Part shown: piece by piece, positions 19,026 to 27,411 of the stretch
Numbering within the stretch: position 1 is the first letter of the stretch
Layout of the letters: every line of letters starts with the position of its first letter
Origin: an uncultured Mesonia sp.
GTDB lineage: Bacteria > Bacteroidota > Bacteroidia > Flavobacteriales > Flavobacteriaceae
NCBI GenBank assembly: GCA_947499595.1
Contig: CANMOY010000007.1
Location: forward strand, 62,001 to 126,000
Reading direction: 5' to 3'
DNA: 64,000 nucleotides
Made by a program: the position numbers and the translations under genes
Notes under the pieces: model-generated
Told to the model about the DNA's origin: nothing
Database searches by the model: none
What the model saw: the letters and a program-made list of their open reading frames with translations, nothing else

Positions 19026-19907
19026 TTATAGTTCAGCGGCGAAGGTTGGCATCTTTCGATCTACTTTTTTAATAAGCCCCTGCAAGACTTTACCTGGTCC
19101 CACTTCGGTAAATTGTGTCGCTCCATCATTAATCATTTGTTGAACACTTTGCGTCCATTTAACCGGTGCGGTCAGCTGAAAAATCAAATTTTTCTTTATT
19201 TCATCTGGATTGGTTACCCCAAATGTGGTAACGTTTTGATATACTGGGCAAGTAGGCGTATTGAACTGTGTCTCTTCTATGGCTTGCGCTAGTTCTTCGC
19301 GTGCGGGCTCCATAAGTGGCGAGTGAAAAGCGCCTCCTACGGGTAACAAAAGCGCTCGTTTAGCTCCTTTTTCTTTAAGTGCAGCACAAGCCTCCTCTAC
19401 TGCCTTTGTTTCTCCAGAAATCACTATCTGTCCTGGGCAATTGTAGTTAGCAGCTACTACTGTTCCTTCTATGTTTGCGCAAACGGCTTCAACCATTTCA
19501 TCTTCTAAACCTAAAACAGCGGCCATTGTAGAGTCTTGGAGCTCACAAGCTTTCTGCATTGCTTGCGCACGCTTAGCTACTAACTTTAAAGCATCTTCAA
19601 AACTCAAAGTGTTGTTAGCTACAAGTGCAGAAAATTCCCCTAAAGAATGACCTGCAACCATATCTGGTTTTCCTGCTTCGCCTAAAATCTTATGCATAAT
19701 TACCGAATGCAAAAATATAGCCGGTTGTGTTACTTTGGTTTGCTTTAAATCTTCAGCGCTACCCTCAAACATAATATCGGTAATAGAAAATCCTAATATC
19801 TTATTCGCTTTGTTGAACAAATCTTGTGCTTCAGGATATTTTTCATATAAATCTAATCCCATGCCGGGATATTGAGCTCCTTGTCCTGGAAAAACATATG
19901 CTTTCAT
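19026..19907 (-). CDS. fabD: Malonyl-CoA:ACP transacylase
   Basis: About 293 residues, loading malonate onto ACP for fatty-acid synthesis. It has MKAYVFPGQGAQYPGMG, the nucleophile motif VAGHSLGEFSAL, the conserved Gln in TQPAIFLHS, and GGAFHSPLMEPA with the catalytic His. The open frame runs up to a TTG at 19931, but that codon overlaps a TAnnTTTG promoter element (19929-19936), so the start is one of the two ATGs at 19913 or 19907. The latter gives the canonical MKAYVFPGQG. Confidence 0.94.
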   Translation of the reverse strand: MKAYVFPGQGAQYPGMGLDLYEKYPEAQDLFNKANKILGFSITDIMFEGSAEDLKQTKVTQPAIFLHSVIMHKILGEAGKPDMVAGHSLGEFSALVANNTLSFEDALKLVAKRAQAMQKACELQDSTMAAVLGLEDEMVEAVCANIEGTVVAANYNCPGQIVISGETKAVEEACAALKEKGAKRALLLPVGGAFHSPLMEPAREELAQAIEETQFNTPTCPVYQNVTTFGVTNPDEIKKNLIFQLTAPVKWTQSVQQMINDGATQFTEVGPGKVLQGLIKKVDRKMPTFAAEL

Positions 19908-19928
19908 AGTCATGTTATTTAGTTGGGG

Positions 19929-19936
19929 CAAAAATA
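19929..19936 (-). promoter_or_regulatory. -7 element of fabD
   Basis: On the minus strand TATTTTTG is an exact TAnnTTTG match about 15-22 nt before the fabD ATGs. It implies a very short leader and rules out the upstream TTG start. Confidence 0.55.
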
Positions 19937-20030
19937 AGAAAAAAGATAGCTTGTAAAAATTAACTTTTTATAACGCGAAATTAATTTTCCTTGCATTGTC
20001 TATTTTGGTGTCTAGTAATAAGGAACTGAC

Positions 20031-20531
20031 TTATAAATTTAGATGTCCTTTGTTTCCTATATCTTGTTTTTCACCAGTTATGCTACCCTTTGCTATTTTT
20101 AAGAAGCTAATGAATTTATTGGTTTTGGTATCCCAATAATAAGCGTTAGTAGGCGTAAACTTAAGCGCAGTTAAATTAGGATCATCTACACCATTAAACC
20201 AATTATCAGAAATACTTGTGTATAATTCGTTTAAAATGGTATCCTCCAACACAATTTTCGTTTCGCCATAAACCGATACAAAGGTATTGGCTTGGGTATC
20301 GTTGTAGATGAGTTGTGTGTTTCTGGATTGAGTGATGTTTTTATTGTGCTCACTGTCACCAGGACTTAAAAACCAAATATTCCCTTCTTCGTCAATCTTT
20401 TTTTGTGTCATAGGATTAGCATGAATGGGGCGCTTATCTAATCCCGTAAGCATCATGCAAGTTTCTATTGAGTTTGTTAGTTTTTTTAATTTTTCAAGGG
20501 CTTCTTGATTGTTTTTGTTTACAGTACTCAT
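20031..20531 (-). CDS. Pyridoxamine 5'-phosphate oxidase-like split-barrel flavin protein
   Basis: 166 residues with the general-stress-protein-26-like pattern. The sequence runs from an N-terminal helix to the strand CMMLTGLDKRPIHANPMT, then DEEGNIWFLSPGDSEHNKNI and NTFVSVYGETKIV, ending with a YYWDTKTNKFISFL segment. Members bind FMN, FAD or F420-like cofactors in a split-barrel dimer; the substrate is unknown. It is downstream of the fructosamine-kinase-like gene on the same strand, 78 bp away. Confidence 0.75.
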   Translation of the reverse strand: MSTVNKNNQEALEKLKKLTNSIETCMMLTGLDKRPIHANPMTQKKIDEEGNIWFLSPGDSEHNKNITQSRNTQLIYNDTQANTFVSVYGETKIVLEDTILNELYTSISDNWFNGVDDPNLTALKFTPTNAYYWDTKTNKFISFLKIAKGSITGEKQDIGNKGHLNL

Positions 20532-20609
20532 GTTTTTTCTTTAAAGTTACAATCGAAAGCGACAGCCTACTGTTTAAAAATTATTAAAAAAACGACTCTA
20601 TTTGTTAAT

Positions 20610-21455
20610 TTACCTGTATTTTGTTATTATTTCTTGGCAAGGATTGTAGTATGATTTGCCAAAAATATTTAAATGAACCAGCAAGTAATAAAGTTTCCAA
20701 ATAGCTAAATCTTTTTTCCAACTTGTGGGCATGGGGTAAACTTCATCGTAACTATCTACCCAAGACGAATCAAATCCGCCAAATAACTCCATCATAGCCC
20801 AATCCATAGCACGTGGACCAAAGCAACAAGCGGTGTCAATTACACTAGGACGCCCTTTTTCATCAGATAGTAAATTTCCGTGCCACAGATCGCCGTGAAT
20901 CAAAGCCGGCTTTTCATCTGGAATAAGATTCTCTATATTCTTATAAAAACCATCGAGAGCGTTAAAATGAAATCCTTTTTTACGCGCTAACTCAAATTGT
21001 GGTTCTAATCGATTGTGAATAAAAAAATCGACAGTCTTTTGTTTTTTCGGAGCGTTCGACTGCTTTAACTGCCCTATATAATTATCAAAATGCAATCCGT
21101 ATAAATCCTTAGTTGTCAAGTGAGTTAAAGCGAGCTGCCTACCAAATATTTCCCAAAAATCACTACTTTTAATTTGGTTGGGCATATATTCCATCAAATA
21201 ATAATGAGCCTTTTTTATCTTGTTAATTTGAGTGATCTGTGGCGTTTTTAATGCAGCCTTTCTTCCATAAAAGCGGAGCGAATCGGTTTCTTGTTGGCAT
21301 TGCTGCAGAGCGCTTTTACCGGTAAAGACTTTAAGCACAAATTTAACCTGATTGATGTCGGTAATAAGATAAACTCCAACTTGTTCGTTTTGGCTAATGC
21401 AAGTTTGGTTGCCTAATCTAAATTGTTCTTTTTTTGCGATCTGACTGATCAACAT
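20610..21455 (-). CDS. Fructosamine/ketosamine-3-kinase-like protein
   Basis: 281 residues with an aminoglycoside-phosphotransferase-like fold. It has a VKFVLKVF lysine strand, a YYLMEYM hinge, and the catalytic loop ALIHGDLWHGNLLSD followed by the metal-binding Asp in VIDTACCFGPRAMDWAMMELFGGF. Family enzymes phosphorylate sugars glycated onto protein amines, leading to deglycation. The usual DPA-x-Y-x-G-x-R-E motif is altered (DTA, C, PRA), while the metal-binding Asp is kept. It lies 6 bp downstream of folA, so it is likely co-transcribed. Confidence 0.85.
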   Translation of the reverse strand: MLISQIAKKEQFRLGNQTCISQNEQVGVYLITDINQVKFVLKVFTGKSALQQCQQETDSLRFYGRKAALKTPQITQINKIKKAHYYLMEYMPNQIKSSDFWEIFGRQLALTHLTTKDLYGLHFDNYIGQLKQSNAPKKQKTVDFFIHNRLEPQFELARKKGFHFNALDGFYKNIENLIPDEKPALIHGDLWHGNLLSDEKGRPSVIDTACCFGPRAMDWAMMELFGGFDSSWVDSYDEVYPMPTSWKKDLAIWKLYYLLVHLNIFGKSYYNPCQEIITKYR

Positions 21456-21461
21456 TGGAGT

Positions 21462-21944
21462 TTAAATTTTGATATAACTGGTGAAGTAGAAACTATATGC
21501 ATGTTTATCGTCTGCCGGGTGGAAATTTTGTTTTGTGATTCTCCAATTTTGTTTATTAAAACGAGGAAAAAAGGCATCTGCTTCAAAGGTGGCGTTTACC
21601 CAAGTTAACTCTAAGCGATCTGCTTTTTCTAATCCTAAAGCATAAATCTCACCTCCTCCAATTATAAAGCAATCTTCTTCTTTAGGAACTTGTTCTAGCG
21701 CTTCTTCTAAAGAATGTACCACTAACGCACCTTCCTTTTGATAGTCTTTTTGTCGAGTAATTACCAAGTGTCTTCGATTAGGCAGTGGTTTTGGGAATGA
21801 TTCAAAGGTTTTTCGCCCCATTATAATAGTATGATGTGAGGTGATTTTCTTAAACCTTTTAAAATCATCTGGTAAGTGCCAAAGAAGCTCATTGTCTTTT
21901 CCTAAAGCAAAATTCTGCCCAATTGCGGCAATCATAGTAATCAT
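21462..21944 (-). CDS. folA: Dihydrofolate reductase
   Basis: 160 residues. It reduces dihydrofolate with NADPH and recycles the folate oxidised by ThyA (encoded at 26360-27184). Conserved parts are the start MIAAIGQNFALGKDNELLWHLPDD with the catalytic Asp, TIIMGRKTFESF and FIIGGGEIYALGL. The start is ATG at 21944; a second in-frame ATG nine bases later is also possible. It sits between the 2TM gene (4 bp away) and the fructosamine kinase-like gene. Confidence 0.95.
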   Translation of the reverse strand: MITMIAAIGQNFALGKDNELLWHLPDDFKRFKKITSHHTIIMGRKTFESFPKPLPNRRHLVITRQKDYQKEGALVVHSLEEALEQVPKEEDCFIIGGGEIYALGLEKADRLELTWVNATFEADAFFPRFNKQNWRITKQNFHPADDKHAYSFYFTSYIKI

Positions 21945-21948
21945 AAAA

Positions 21949-22401
21949 TTATTGATTATAGGGTTTGATGCGGTCTAAATCGTCATCCTTACTTAAATCA
22001 TCAGTATTACTTGTTTTAAAATGAGGCAAAGGATATTCCTTATCTACTCTTTCTTGAAGCTCTGCAATGCGCTCTTTTTGCTTGGCTACCAATAACTCTA
22101 ATTGTTTATTCTCCCAATCCTTGTCCATAAACTTACTCATCAATAACACATTTATAGTGTGAATTAATAAAATAAAAAGCCACAGCACAATCGCCCAAAC
22201 AAACCAGTCGACGTCAAAAAGCCTGAAATCTTTGCCAAAACCAAGAACTAAGTTTAGTAGAATGAATAAAATGCTACCTGCCAAGAAAAACACGAAGTGT
22301 CGAGATAAGTTTTTCTTTTGTTTAATGCGGTGTTGTGCATTCTCTATAAGCTGTTTTTGCTCAGGATCGATACTGGGTTTTTTTGTCGATGAAGGAGCCA
22401 T
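21949..22401 (-). CDS. 2TM-domain membrane protein
   Basis: 150 residues with a basic N-terminal helix (DPEQKQLIENAQHRIKQKK), two membrane segments (HFVFFLAGSILFILLNLVLG; WFVWAIVLWLFILLIHTINV), then a coiled-coil C-terminus (ENKQLELLVAKQKERIAELQ). This is the small 2TM domain family found next to regulators or metabolic genes in flavobacteria; its role is unknown. It probably forms an operon with folA. Confidence 0.75.
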   Translation of the reverse strand: MAPSSTKKPSIDPEQKQLIENAQHRIKQKKNLSRHFVFFLAGSILFILLNLVLGFGKDFRLFDVDWFVWAIVLWLFILLIHTINVLLMSKFMDKDWENKQLELLVAKQKERIAELQERVDKEYPLPHFKTSNTDDLSKDDDLDRIKPYNQ

Positions 22402-22461
22402 AATGTTTAGATTAATTTGATTATATTCAAATGTACTATTTTTCTATATAAAACAAGAGGC

Positions 22462-23547
22462 ATGAACAATTTAGACCAACTTTTTCCTGGGCTTTCAAAT
22501 AGCGTTTATCTCAACACCCCGGCTATGGGTCTTATTCCTCAAAATGTTTATAATTATAAGAAAGATATACTTGATTTACACCTGCAGCATCCGACAAGGT
22601 ATTTTGAAAATTATGATTCCCAATTGAACCAAGTAACTAATTATTTAAAACGCTTGCTACGAGTTAAAACAGGGAATATTGCTTTTACCCCTAACTTTTC
22701 ATTCGGATTTCACGGGGTGTTGAGTGGTATTTCGCCTAAAAGCAAAATTCTGGTTATTGAAAATGAATACCCATCAATTTCCTTAGCCGTTAAAAAATGG
22801 GGTTTTCAATTTTGTGAGGTAGCGCTTAAAGCGGATGTTGAAGAAAGCATCATTGATGCCTTCAATAAAGAACAACCTGATGTTTTTATATTTAGTATCA
22901 TCCAATATTTGAATGGTTTAAAGTTAAACGCAGCTTTAATTAAAGACTTAAAGCAAACCTTTCCTAAAACCCTTTTTATAGCCGATGGTACTCAATTTTG
23001 TGGTACCGAATTTTTCAATTTTGAGGAATCAGGTATAGATATCTTGGGTGTTAGTGCTTATAAATGGTTACACGCCGGTTGGGGGAGCGCTTTTTTTATT
23101 TTCCGTAAAGGATTAGAAATGCGTGTACAGCCAAAAACTATAGGCTCAAATGCTGTAAATAAAGAGAGCTCTTTGCAAGCTATACCTCTACATAAAAAAT
23201 TAGAACCTGGGCATTTAGATTTAATGCAGCTGGGTTCATTGGCGCCTGCTTTAGAGACTTTTTTTGAAATCGGCGAAAAAAAAATCTACAAAAAAATTGA
23301 GAAAATTAGTCGAACCGCAAAATCAGCCTTTGCTGAGTTGAACTTATTAGAAAATCAAATTCTAAAACAGAGAACATCTTCTCCCATATTTAATTTGCAG
23401 ATAGATACTAGAAATTTAGCCTATTTAAACAACCAAAATATTATTTGTGCGCAGCGTGGTCAAGGAATTCGTGTTGGTTTTCATTATTATAACAGTATTC
23501 AAGACTTAAACTATTTGCTAAAGGCGCTTAAAACTTTACCTTATTAA
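22462..23547 (+). CDS. Class-V-fold PLP enzyme (cysteine desulfurase-like); EgtE candidate
   Basis: About 361 residues. The ATG at 22462 follows an AAGAGG stretch, which looks like a ribosome site, and gives the start MNNLDQLFPGLSNSVYLNTP. An in-frame ATG at 22417 is less likely. The N-terminal substrate loop YLNTPAMGLIP, the ADGTQFCG segment with the PLP-contacting Asp, and the PLP lysine in SAYKWLHAGWGSAFF all fit the aminotransferase class V fold. It converges on egtD with a 5-bp gap. EgtE, the C-S lyase of ergothioneine synthesis, belongs to this fold, so a role in that pathway is an inference from context and not shown by sequence alone. Confidence 0.75.
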   Translation: MNNLDQLFPGLSNSVYLNTPAMGLIPQNVYNYKKDILDLHLQHPTRYFENYDSQLNQVTNYLKRLLRVKTGNIAFTPNFSFGFHGVLSGISPKSKILVIENEYPSISLAVKKWGFQFCEVALKADVEESIIDAFNKEQPDVFIFSIIQYLNGLKLNAALIKDLKQTFPKTLFIADGTQFCGTEFFNFEESGIDILGVSAYKWLHAGWGSAFFIFRKGLEMRVQPKTIGSNAVNKESSLQAIPLHKKLEPGHLDLMQLGSLAPALETFFEIGEKKIYKKIEKISRTAKSAFAELNLLENQILKQRTSSPIFNLQIDTRNLAYLNNQNIICAQRGQGIRVGFHYYNSIQDLNYLLKALKTLPY

Positions 23548-23552
23548 GCAAA

Positions 23553-24524
23553 TCATGCTTTTTTCTTGAAAATATAATTCTTATAATAAGCGCGTTGATC
23601 GGTAAAAGTATTGACTATCTCTAAGCCAGCTTTATTTGCAAGCCAAGCTACGGTGGCATCGTCATACTTTTGACTTATTTCGCAATGTATGCTTTCATAA
23701 GCTTCAAAATTTACGGCAAGATCTAATTTTTTAATGTGCACTTGTTGTGCTTCTTGACAAACTAAGAAGCTTTTGGCGGTACCGGTTTCTGGGTTATAAG
23801 TCTCCCAATGTTTAAATTGATCTACATTAAAATTTGCATCCAACTGTTTATTGATGCGGTGCAATAAATTTTTATTGAATTCAGCGGTAATACCGGCAGC
23901 ATCGTTGTAGGCATTAAGTATTACTTGAGGGTCTTTTTTTTGATCAAATCCCATAAATAGCAAATCGTCTTTTTGCATAGACTTTTGAATATTCTTCAAA
24001 AAAAGAATTGCTTTTTTATGGTTTAAATTGCCAATATTTGATCCTAAAACAAGGAGAACCTTTTTACGTTTTATATAGCGCTTTAAGCGCTTTAAAACTT
24101 TGAAATAACTTCCCTGTAAAGGTTCTATATGTAAGTCTGGGAGTTCTAGTAACAACCTCTCTTGCAAGTCTTCTAAACTATGAAGGCTAATATCAATTGG
24201 TAAATAGGAGAAATTTGCATCCGCTTTAAGCAAGCCTTCTAAAATAACTTTTGTTTTTTTTCCATCGCCTGCGCCAAGCTCAATTAAATCAAATCCTGCC
24301 TTGTTGTCAAAAATTGAACATAATTCTTTTTGATGAGTGTTTATAATTTCATGCTCGCAGCGGGTCAAATAATACTCGGGCATATGCATTATTTGTTGAA
24401 ATAACTTATCGCCTTTTTGGTCATAGATATATTTACTGTCGAGATATTTAGGATAGCTGCTTAATCCTTTTAAAACATCTTTTTCAAAATCGCTTTTTAA
24501 GGATTTTATTTTGGTTTTTTTCAT
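23553..24524 (-). CDS. egtD: L-histidine N-alpha-methyltransferase
   Basis: 323 residues, typical size. It trimethylates histidine to hercynine with three SAM. The SAM site LIELGAGDGKKTKVILEGLL (~77-96), the FLPIDIS-like motif FSYLPIDISLHSL, and the LFMGFDQKKDP and YNDAAGITAEFNKNLLHRIN segments are in family order. The gene lies 17 bp downstream of egtB, forming a two-gene unit. Confidence 0.93.
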   Translation of the reverse strand: MKKTKIKSLKSDFEKDVLKGLSSYPKYLDSKYIYDQKGDKLFQQIMHMPEYYLTRCEHEIINTHQKELCSIFDNKAGFDLIELGAGDGKKTKVILEGLLKADANFSYLPIDISLHSLEDLQERLLLELPDLHIEPLQGSYFKVLKRLKRYIKRKKVLLVLGSNIGNLNHKKAILFLKNIQKSMQKDDLLFMGFDQKKDPQVILNAYNDAAGITAEFNKNLLHRINKQLDANFNVDQFKHWETYNPETGTAKSFLVCQEAQQVHIKKLDLAVNFEAYESIHCEISQKYDDATVAWLANKAGLEIVNTFTDQRAYYKNYIFKKKA

Positions 24525-24541
24525 AGTGTTTAGTCCTGTTG

Positions 24542-25708
24542 TTATTTTGCGAGTCTTAAGCCTGTATATTGCCAGCGCAGTTGAGGATGAAAGAAATTAC
24601 GATAAGTTTTTCGCGTATGATTTTTTGCGGTGGCAATAGAGCCGCCACGCAGTACCTTTTGGTTGACCATAAATTTACCGTTATACTCGCCTAAGGCACC
24701 TTCGGCTTTTTTATATTTAGGATAGGGTAGGTAGGCACTTTCTGTCCACTCCCAACGCTGACCCCAATTAAAAAGGTGTTGGGCTACTTCCCATTCAAAT
24801 TCGGTAGGTAGGCGTAAGTTTTTCCATTGGGCAAAAGCAAAGGCTTCATAATAAGAAATATGGGTAAGCGGAGCCTGTAAATCAATGGGTTTTAAACCGG
24901 CTAAAGTATATTGGTACCATTCTTCATTTATTAAATGCCAATAAGCTGGGGCGGTAATTTTCTCTGCTTTAAGCCAATCCCAAGCTTCGGCATGCCAGAG
25001 TAGGACGTTTTGGTACCCGCCACTATTAATAAAAGCTAGGTAATCTTGATTGGTAACCAATTTGTTAGCGATGAAGAAATCTTGTAAGAAAACGCGATGT
25101 TCTGCTTTCTCATTATCGTAAGCAAAATCTGTGCTGGTCTCAGGCAGACCTATTTTATATAAGCCTTCAGGTACTTGTAACCATTGCAGCGATTGATTTT
25201 CTGTAGCATTTTCGATGAAATCCTTGTCATAAGCGGGTAATAAAGGATTATTACCTAAAATATATTTTATGTCTGTGAGCAGTAATTCTTGATGTTGTTT
25301 TTCGTGATGTATTCCTATTTGAAAGACAGCATCTAGATCTTTATTTATTGCATGTTGTTCTAGAAACGCGCAAATTTCTTTAGTCACATATTTTCTATAG
25401 TTGTACACTTCTTCTACGGTTGGCCGCGATAAATTACCTCGATGGGTGCGGATAACCTTTTCGCCCACACTCTCATAGTAACTGTTAAAAACAAAAGCGA
25501 AATCTTGATCATAAACTTCATAATCTGGTTTATGCTTTTTTAAGATAAATTCTTCGAAAAACCAAGAGGTATGACCCAAATGCCACTTGGGCGGAGATAC
25601 AAATTCAACAGGCTGTATGACATAGTCTTCCACTTGAAGCGGACTGCAAATTTTTTCAGATTGTTGGCGAGTGTTTTTAAAGAGTTGGAGTAAAGCGTCG
25701 TTTTGCAT
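24542..25708 (-). CDS. egtB: Ergothioneine biosynthesis sulfoxide synthase EgtB
   Basis: 388 residues. An N-terminal DinB-like iron domain with His at HLGHTSWFFEEF and HHEKQHQELLLTDIK supplies the three-His iron site. The C-terminal formylglycine-generating-enzyme-like domain runs from ~190 to the end, with LRLPTEFEWEVAQHLF, WEWTESAYLPYPKY and LRGGSIATAKNHTRKTYRNF. It joins hercynine to a thiol donor. No egtA or egtC is in the window, so whether it uses cysteine or gamma-glutamylcysteine is open. A perfect promoter lies directly at the start codon. Confidence 0.92.
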   Translation of the reverse strand: MQNDALLQLFKNTRQQSEKICSPLQVEDYVIQPVEFVSPPKWHLGHTSWFFEEFILKKHKPDYEVYDQDFAFVFNSYYESVGEKVIRTHRGNLSRPTVEEVYNYRKYVTKEICAFLEQHAINKDLDAVFQIGIHHEKQHQELLLTDIKYILGNNPLLPAYDKDFIENATENQSLQWLQVPEGLYKIGLPETSTDFAYDNEKAEHRVFLQDFFIANKLVTNQDYLAFINSGGYQNVLLWHAEAWDWLKAEKITAPAYWHLINEEWYQYTLAGLKPIDLQAPLTHISYYEAFAFAQWKNLRLPTEFEWEVAQHLFNWGQRWEWTESAYLPYPKYKKAEGALGEYNGKFMVNQKVLRGGSIATAKNHTRKTYRNFFHPQLRWQYTGLRLAK

Positions 25709-25710
25709 GC

Positions 25711-25739
25711 CAAATGTATCTTTTTAAGGTCTTTCTCAA
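25711..25739 (-). promoter_or_regulatory. Consensus promoter of egtBD, ending at the start codon
   Basis: On the minus strand TTG (plus 25737-25739), an 18-bp spacer and TACATTTG (plus 25711-25718). The element ends 2 bp before the egtB ATG (25706-25708), so transcription would begin at or next to the start codon. Confidence 0.65.
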
Positions 25740-25951
25740 AGTTACAATTTAAAATGAATCAGAATGTTGTTAATGTGTTAAGGGCTTGCTAAAACTGGCT
25801 CAATTTAAGCTTGCTTACCTCCATTAGGCAATAATCCCTATGTTTTCAAATAAGGCAAGTCATTTTTTTATTTCAGTAATAATTAAAAACCAAATCTCTT
25901 ATGACTTAGCTGATAGGGTCTTTAAAAAAGTAAAAAAAATCCGCTTTAAGT

Positions 25952-26350
25952 TTAAAAATTAAAAGGTACCGCGTAGCTAATTGCTCGGGGTTCGCCGTTA
26001 AGGCTTCCAGGTTGCATTTTAGGAATGCTAAGAATTATTTTTTTAGCTGCTTCTTGCAAATAAGGCGCACCGCCAGAAACTTTTTTTATAGCCGGTTGGC
26101 CTTGTTTGTCAATAATAAAACGAACTATTACTTTGCTGCCTTTATCAGCTGAGGTATATTCTTCAGGGAAGGTGAAATTTTGTTGAATATGCTTGCTCAA
26201 CATTTTATTAAAGCAATCGGCTTTAGCCTTTACTTCTTCACACCCCGGCCAGATAGGAGCGATTTCTTTGCTCGAAACCGTGTTGCCGTTCACCTGAGAA
26301 AAAGCAAATGGAGATGAAAGAATAAAAAGAAGTAAAATAAAGCGTTTCAT
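25952..26350 (-). CDS. Stand-alone periplasmic TonB C-terminal domain protein
   Basis: 132 residues with a cleavable signal peptide (MKRFILLLFILSSPFAFSQ). The body carries a TonB-C-type domain: GSKVIVRFIIDKQGQPAIKK, then LQEAAKKIILSIPKMQPG and a GEPRAISYAVPFNF end. It has no transmembrane anchor or Pro-rich linker of a classical TonB, so the usual ExbBD-coupled energy role is doubtful. A two-Cys motif (GCEEVKAKADCFNKML) precedes the domain, as in many flavobacterial members. The gene is 9 bp downstream of thyA. Confidence 0.85.
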   Translation of the reverse strand: MKRFILLLFILSSPFAFSQVNGNTVSSKEIAPIWPGCEEVKAKADCFNKMLSKHIQQNFTFPEEYTSADKGSKVIVRFIIDKQGQPAIKKVSGGAPYLQEAAKKIILSIPKMQPGSLNGEPRAISYAVPFNF

Positions 26351-26359
26351 AGTATAAGT

Positions 26360-27184
26360 TTAAATAGCAACCTTTGCTTTTATGCCAGGATGCGGATTGT
26401 AGTCTTCTAATGTAAAATCAGAATAAGTAAATGAGAAAATATCTTTAACCTCTGGATTAAGAATCATTTTAGGGAGCGGTCTTGGTGATCTGCTTAATTG
26501 AAGTTTTACCTGCTCTACATGGTTGTTATAAATATGTACATCGCCAAAAGTATGAATAAAATCTCCCGGTTCATATCCGCACACTTGAGCCATCATAAGT
26601 GTTAAGAGCGCATAAGAAGCAATGTTAAATGGCACACCCAAGAACACATCGGCGCTGCGCTGGTACAATTGGCAAGACAACTTGTTATTGGCTACATAAA
26701 ATTGAAAAAATGCATGGCAGGGTGGTAATGCAGCTTTATTTTGGGCTACATTCTCGCTAAACGATAAATTAGTATTAGGCATAACACTCGGGTTCCAAGC
26801 ACTTACCAGCATACGCCTGCTATTCGGGTTGTTTTTTAACGTATTTACTACTTCTTTGATTTGATCTATTTCTTCGCCGTTCCAATTGCGCCACTGGTGA
26901 CCATAAATGGGTCCCAAATCACCATTTTCATCGGCCCACTCATTCCAAATTCGCACACCATTTTCTTGTAAATATTGAATATTGGTGTCGCCATTTAAAA
27001 ACCACAACAATTCGTGAATAATTGATTTTAGGTGTAGTTTCTTGGTGGTTACCATAGGAAAACCTTCACTTAAATCAAATCGCATCTGGTATCCAAAAAC
27101 AGATTTTGTACCCGTACCCGTTCGATCTCCCTTTTGGTGACCCTGAATTAAAATGTGCTCTAATAAATCGTGGTATTGTTTCAT
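26360..27184 (-). CDS. thyA: Thymidylate synthase
   Basis: 274 residues. It makes dTMP from dUMP with methylene-tetrahydrofolate. Motifs are [29 protein letters not shown], the catalytic cysteine in [13 protein letters not shown], and [20 protein letters not shown] with [13 protein letters not shown]. It works with FolA, whose gene is ~4.4 kb away on the same strand. The 227 bp upstream hold no ORF and no clear promoter; a short CACACG/CGTGTG inverted repeat lies there with no U run. Confidence 0.96.
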   Translation of the reverse strand: MKQYHDLLEHILIQGHQKGDRTGTGTKSVFGYQMRFDLSEGFPMVTTKKLHLKSIIHELLWFLNGDTNIQYLQENGVRIWNEWADENGDLGPIYGHQWRNWNGEEIDQIKEVVNTLKNNPNSRRMLVSAWNPSVMPNTNLSFSENVAQNKAALPPCHAFFQFYVANNKLSCQLYQRSADVFLGVPFNIASYALLTLMMAQVCGYEPGDFIHTFGDVHIYNNHVEQVKLQLSRSPRPLPKMILNPEVKDIFSFTYSDFTLEDYNPHPGIKAKVAI

Positions 27185-27411
27185 AGTTTAATAAGTTGGG
27201 CGTTCACACGCCTAAAAAAGTCGTGTGGCAGGCTTTCGTGAGTCGCTTTTTTTGTGTTTAAGGGTAAAAATAATAAATAATCACTACAAAACATCTTCTA
27301 GATGCTTAAAAAACATCGGTACAAAAAAGAGCTCCAACAATCACTCAATCCTTAACGCAAGCAGGGTTTTATGAAAATCTATGAAGAAAATTTAAACTTT
27401 AAAAAGTGATT

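Noticed and set aside
19908-19931. TTG start for FabD eight codons upstream of the canonical Met
   Set aside because: The codon lies in a TAnnTTTG promoter element and the resulting N-terminus is not family-like.
23546-23564. AAGCA/TGCTT hairpin with T run at the PLP gene-egtD junction
   Set aside because: A five-base stem is too weak to call a terminator with confidence, although the position would fit.
27185-27411. CACACG/CGTGTG inverted repeat upstream of thyA as a riboswitch or operator
   Set aside because: The arms are only 6 bp, there is no recognisable aptamer core and no promoter element nearby.
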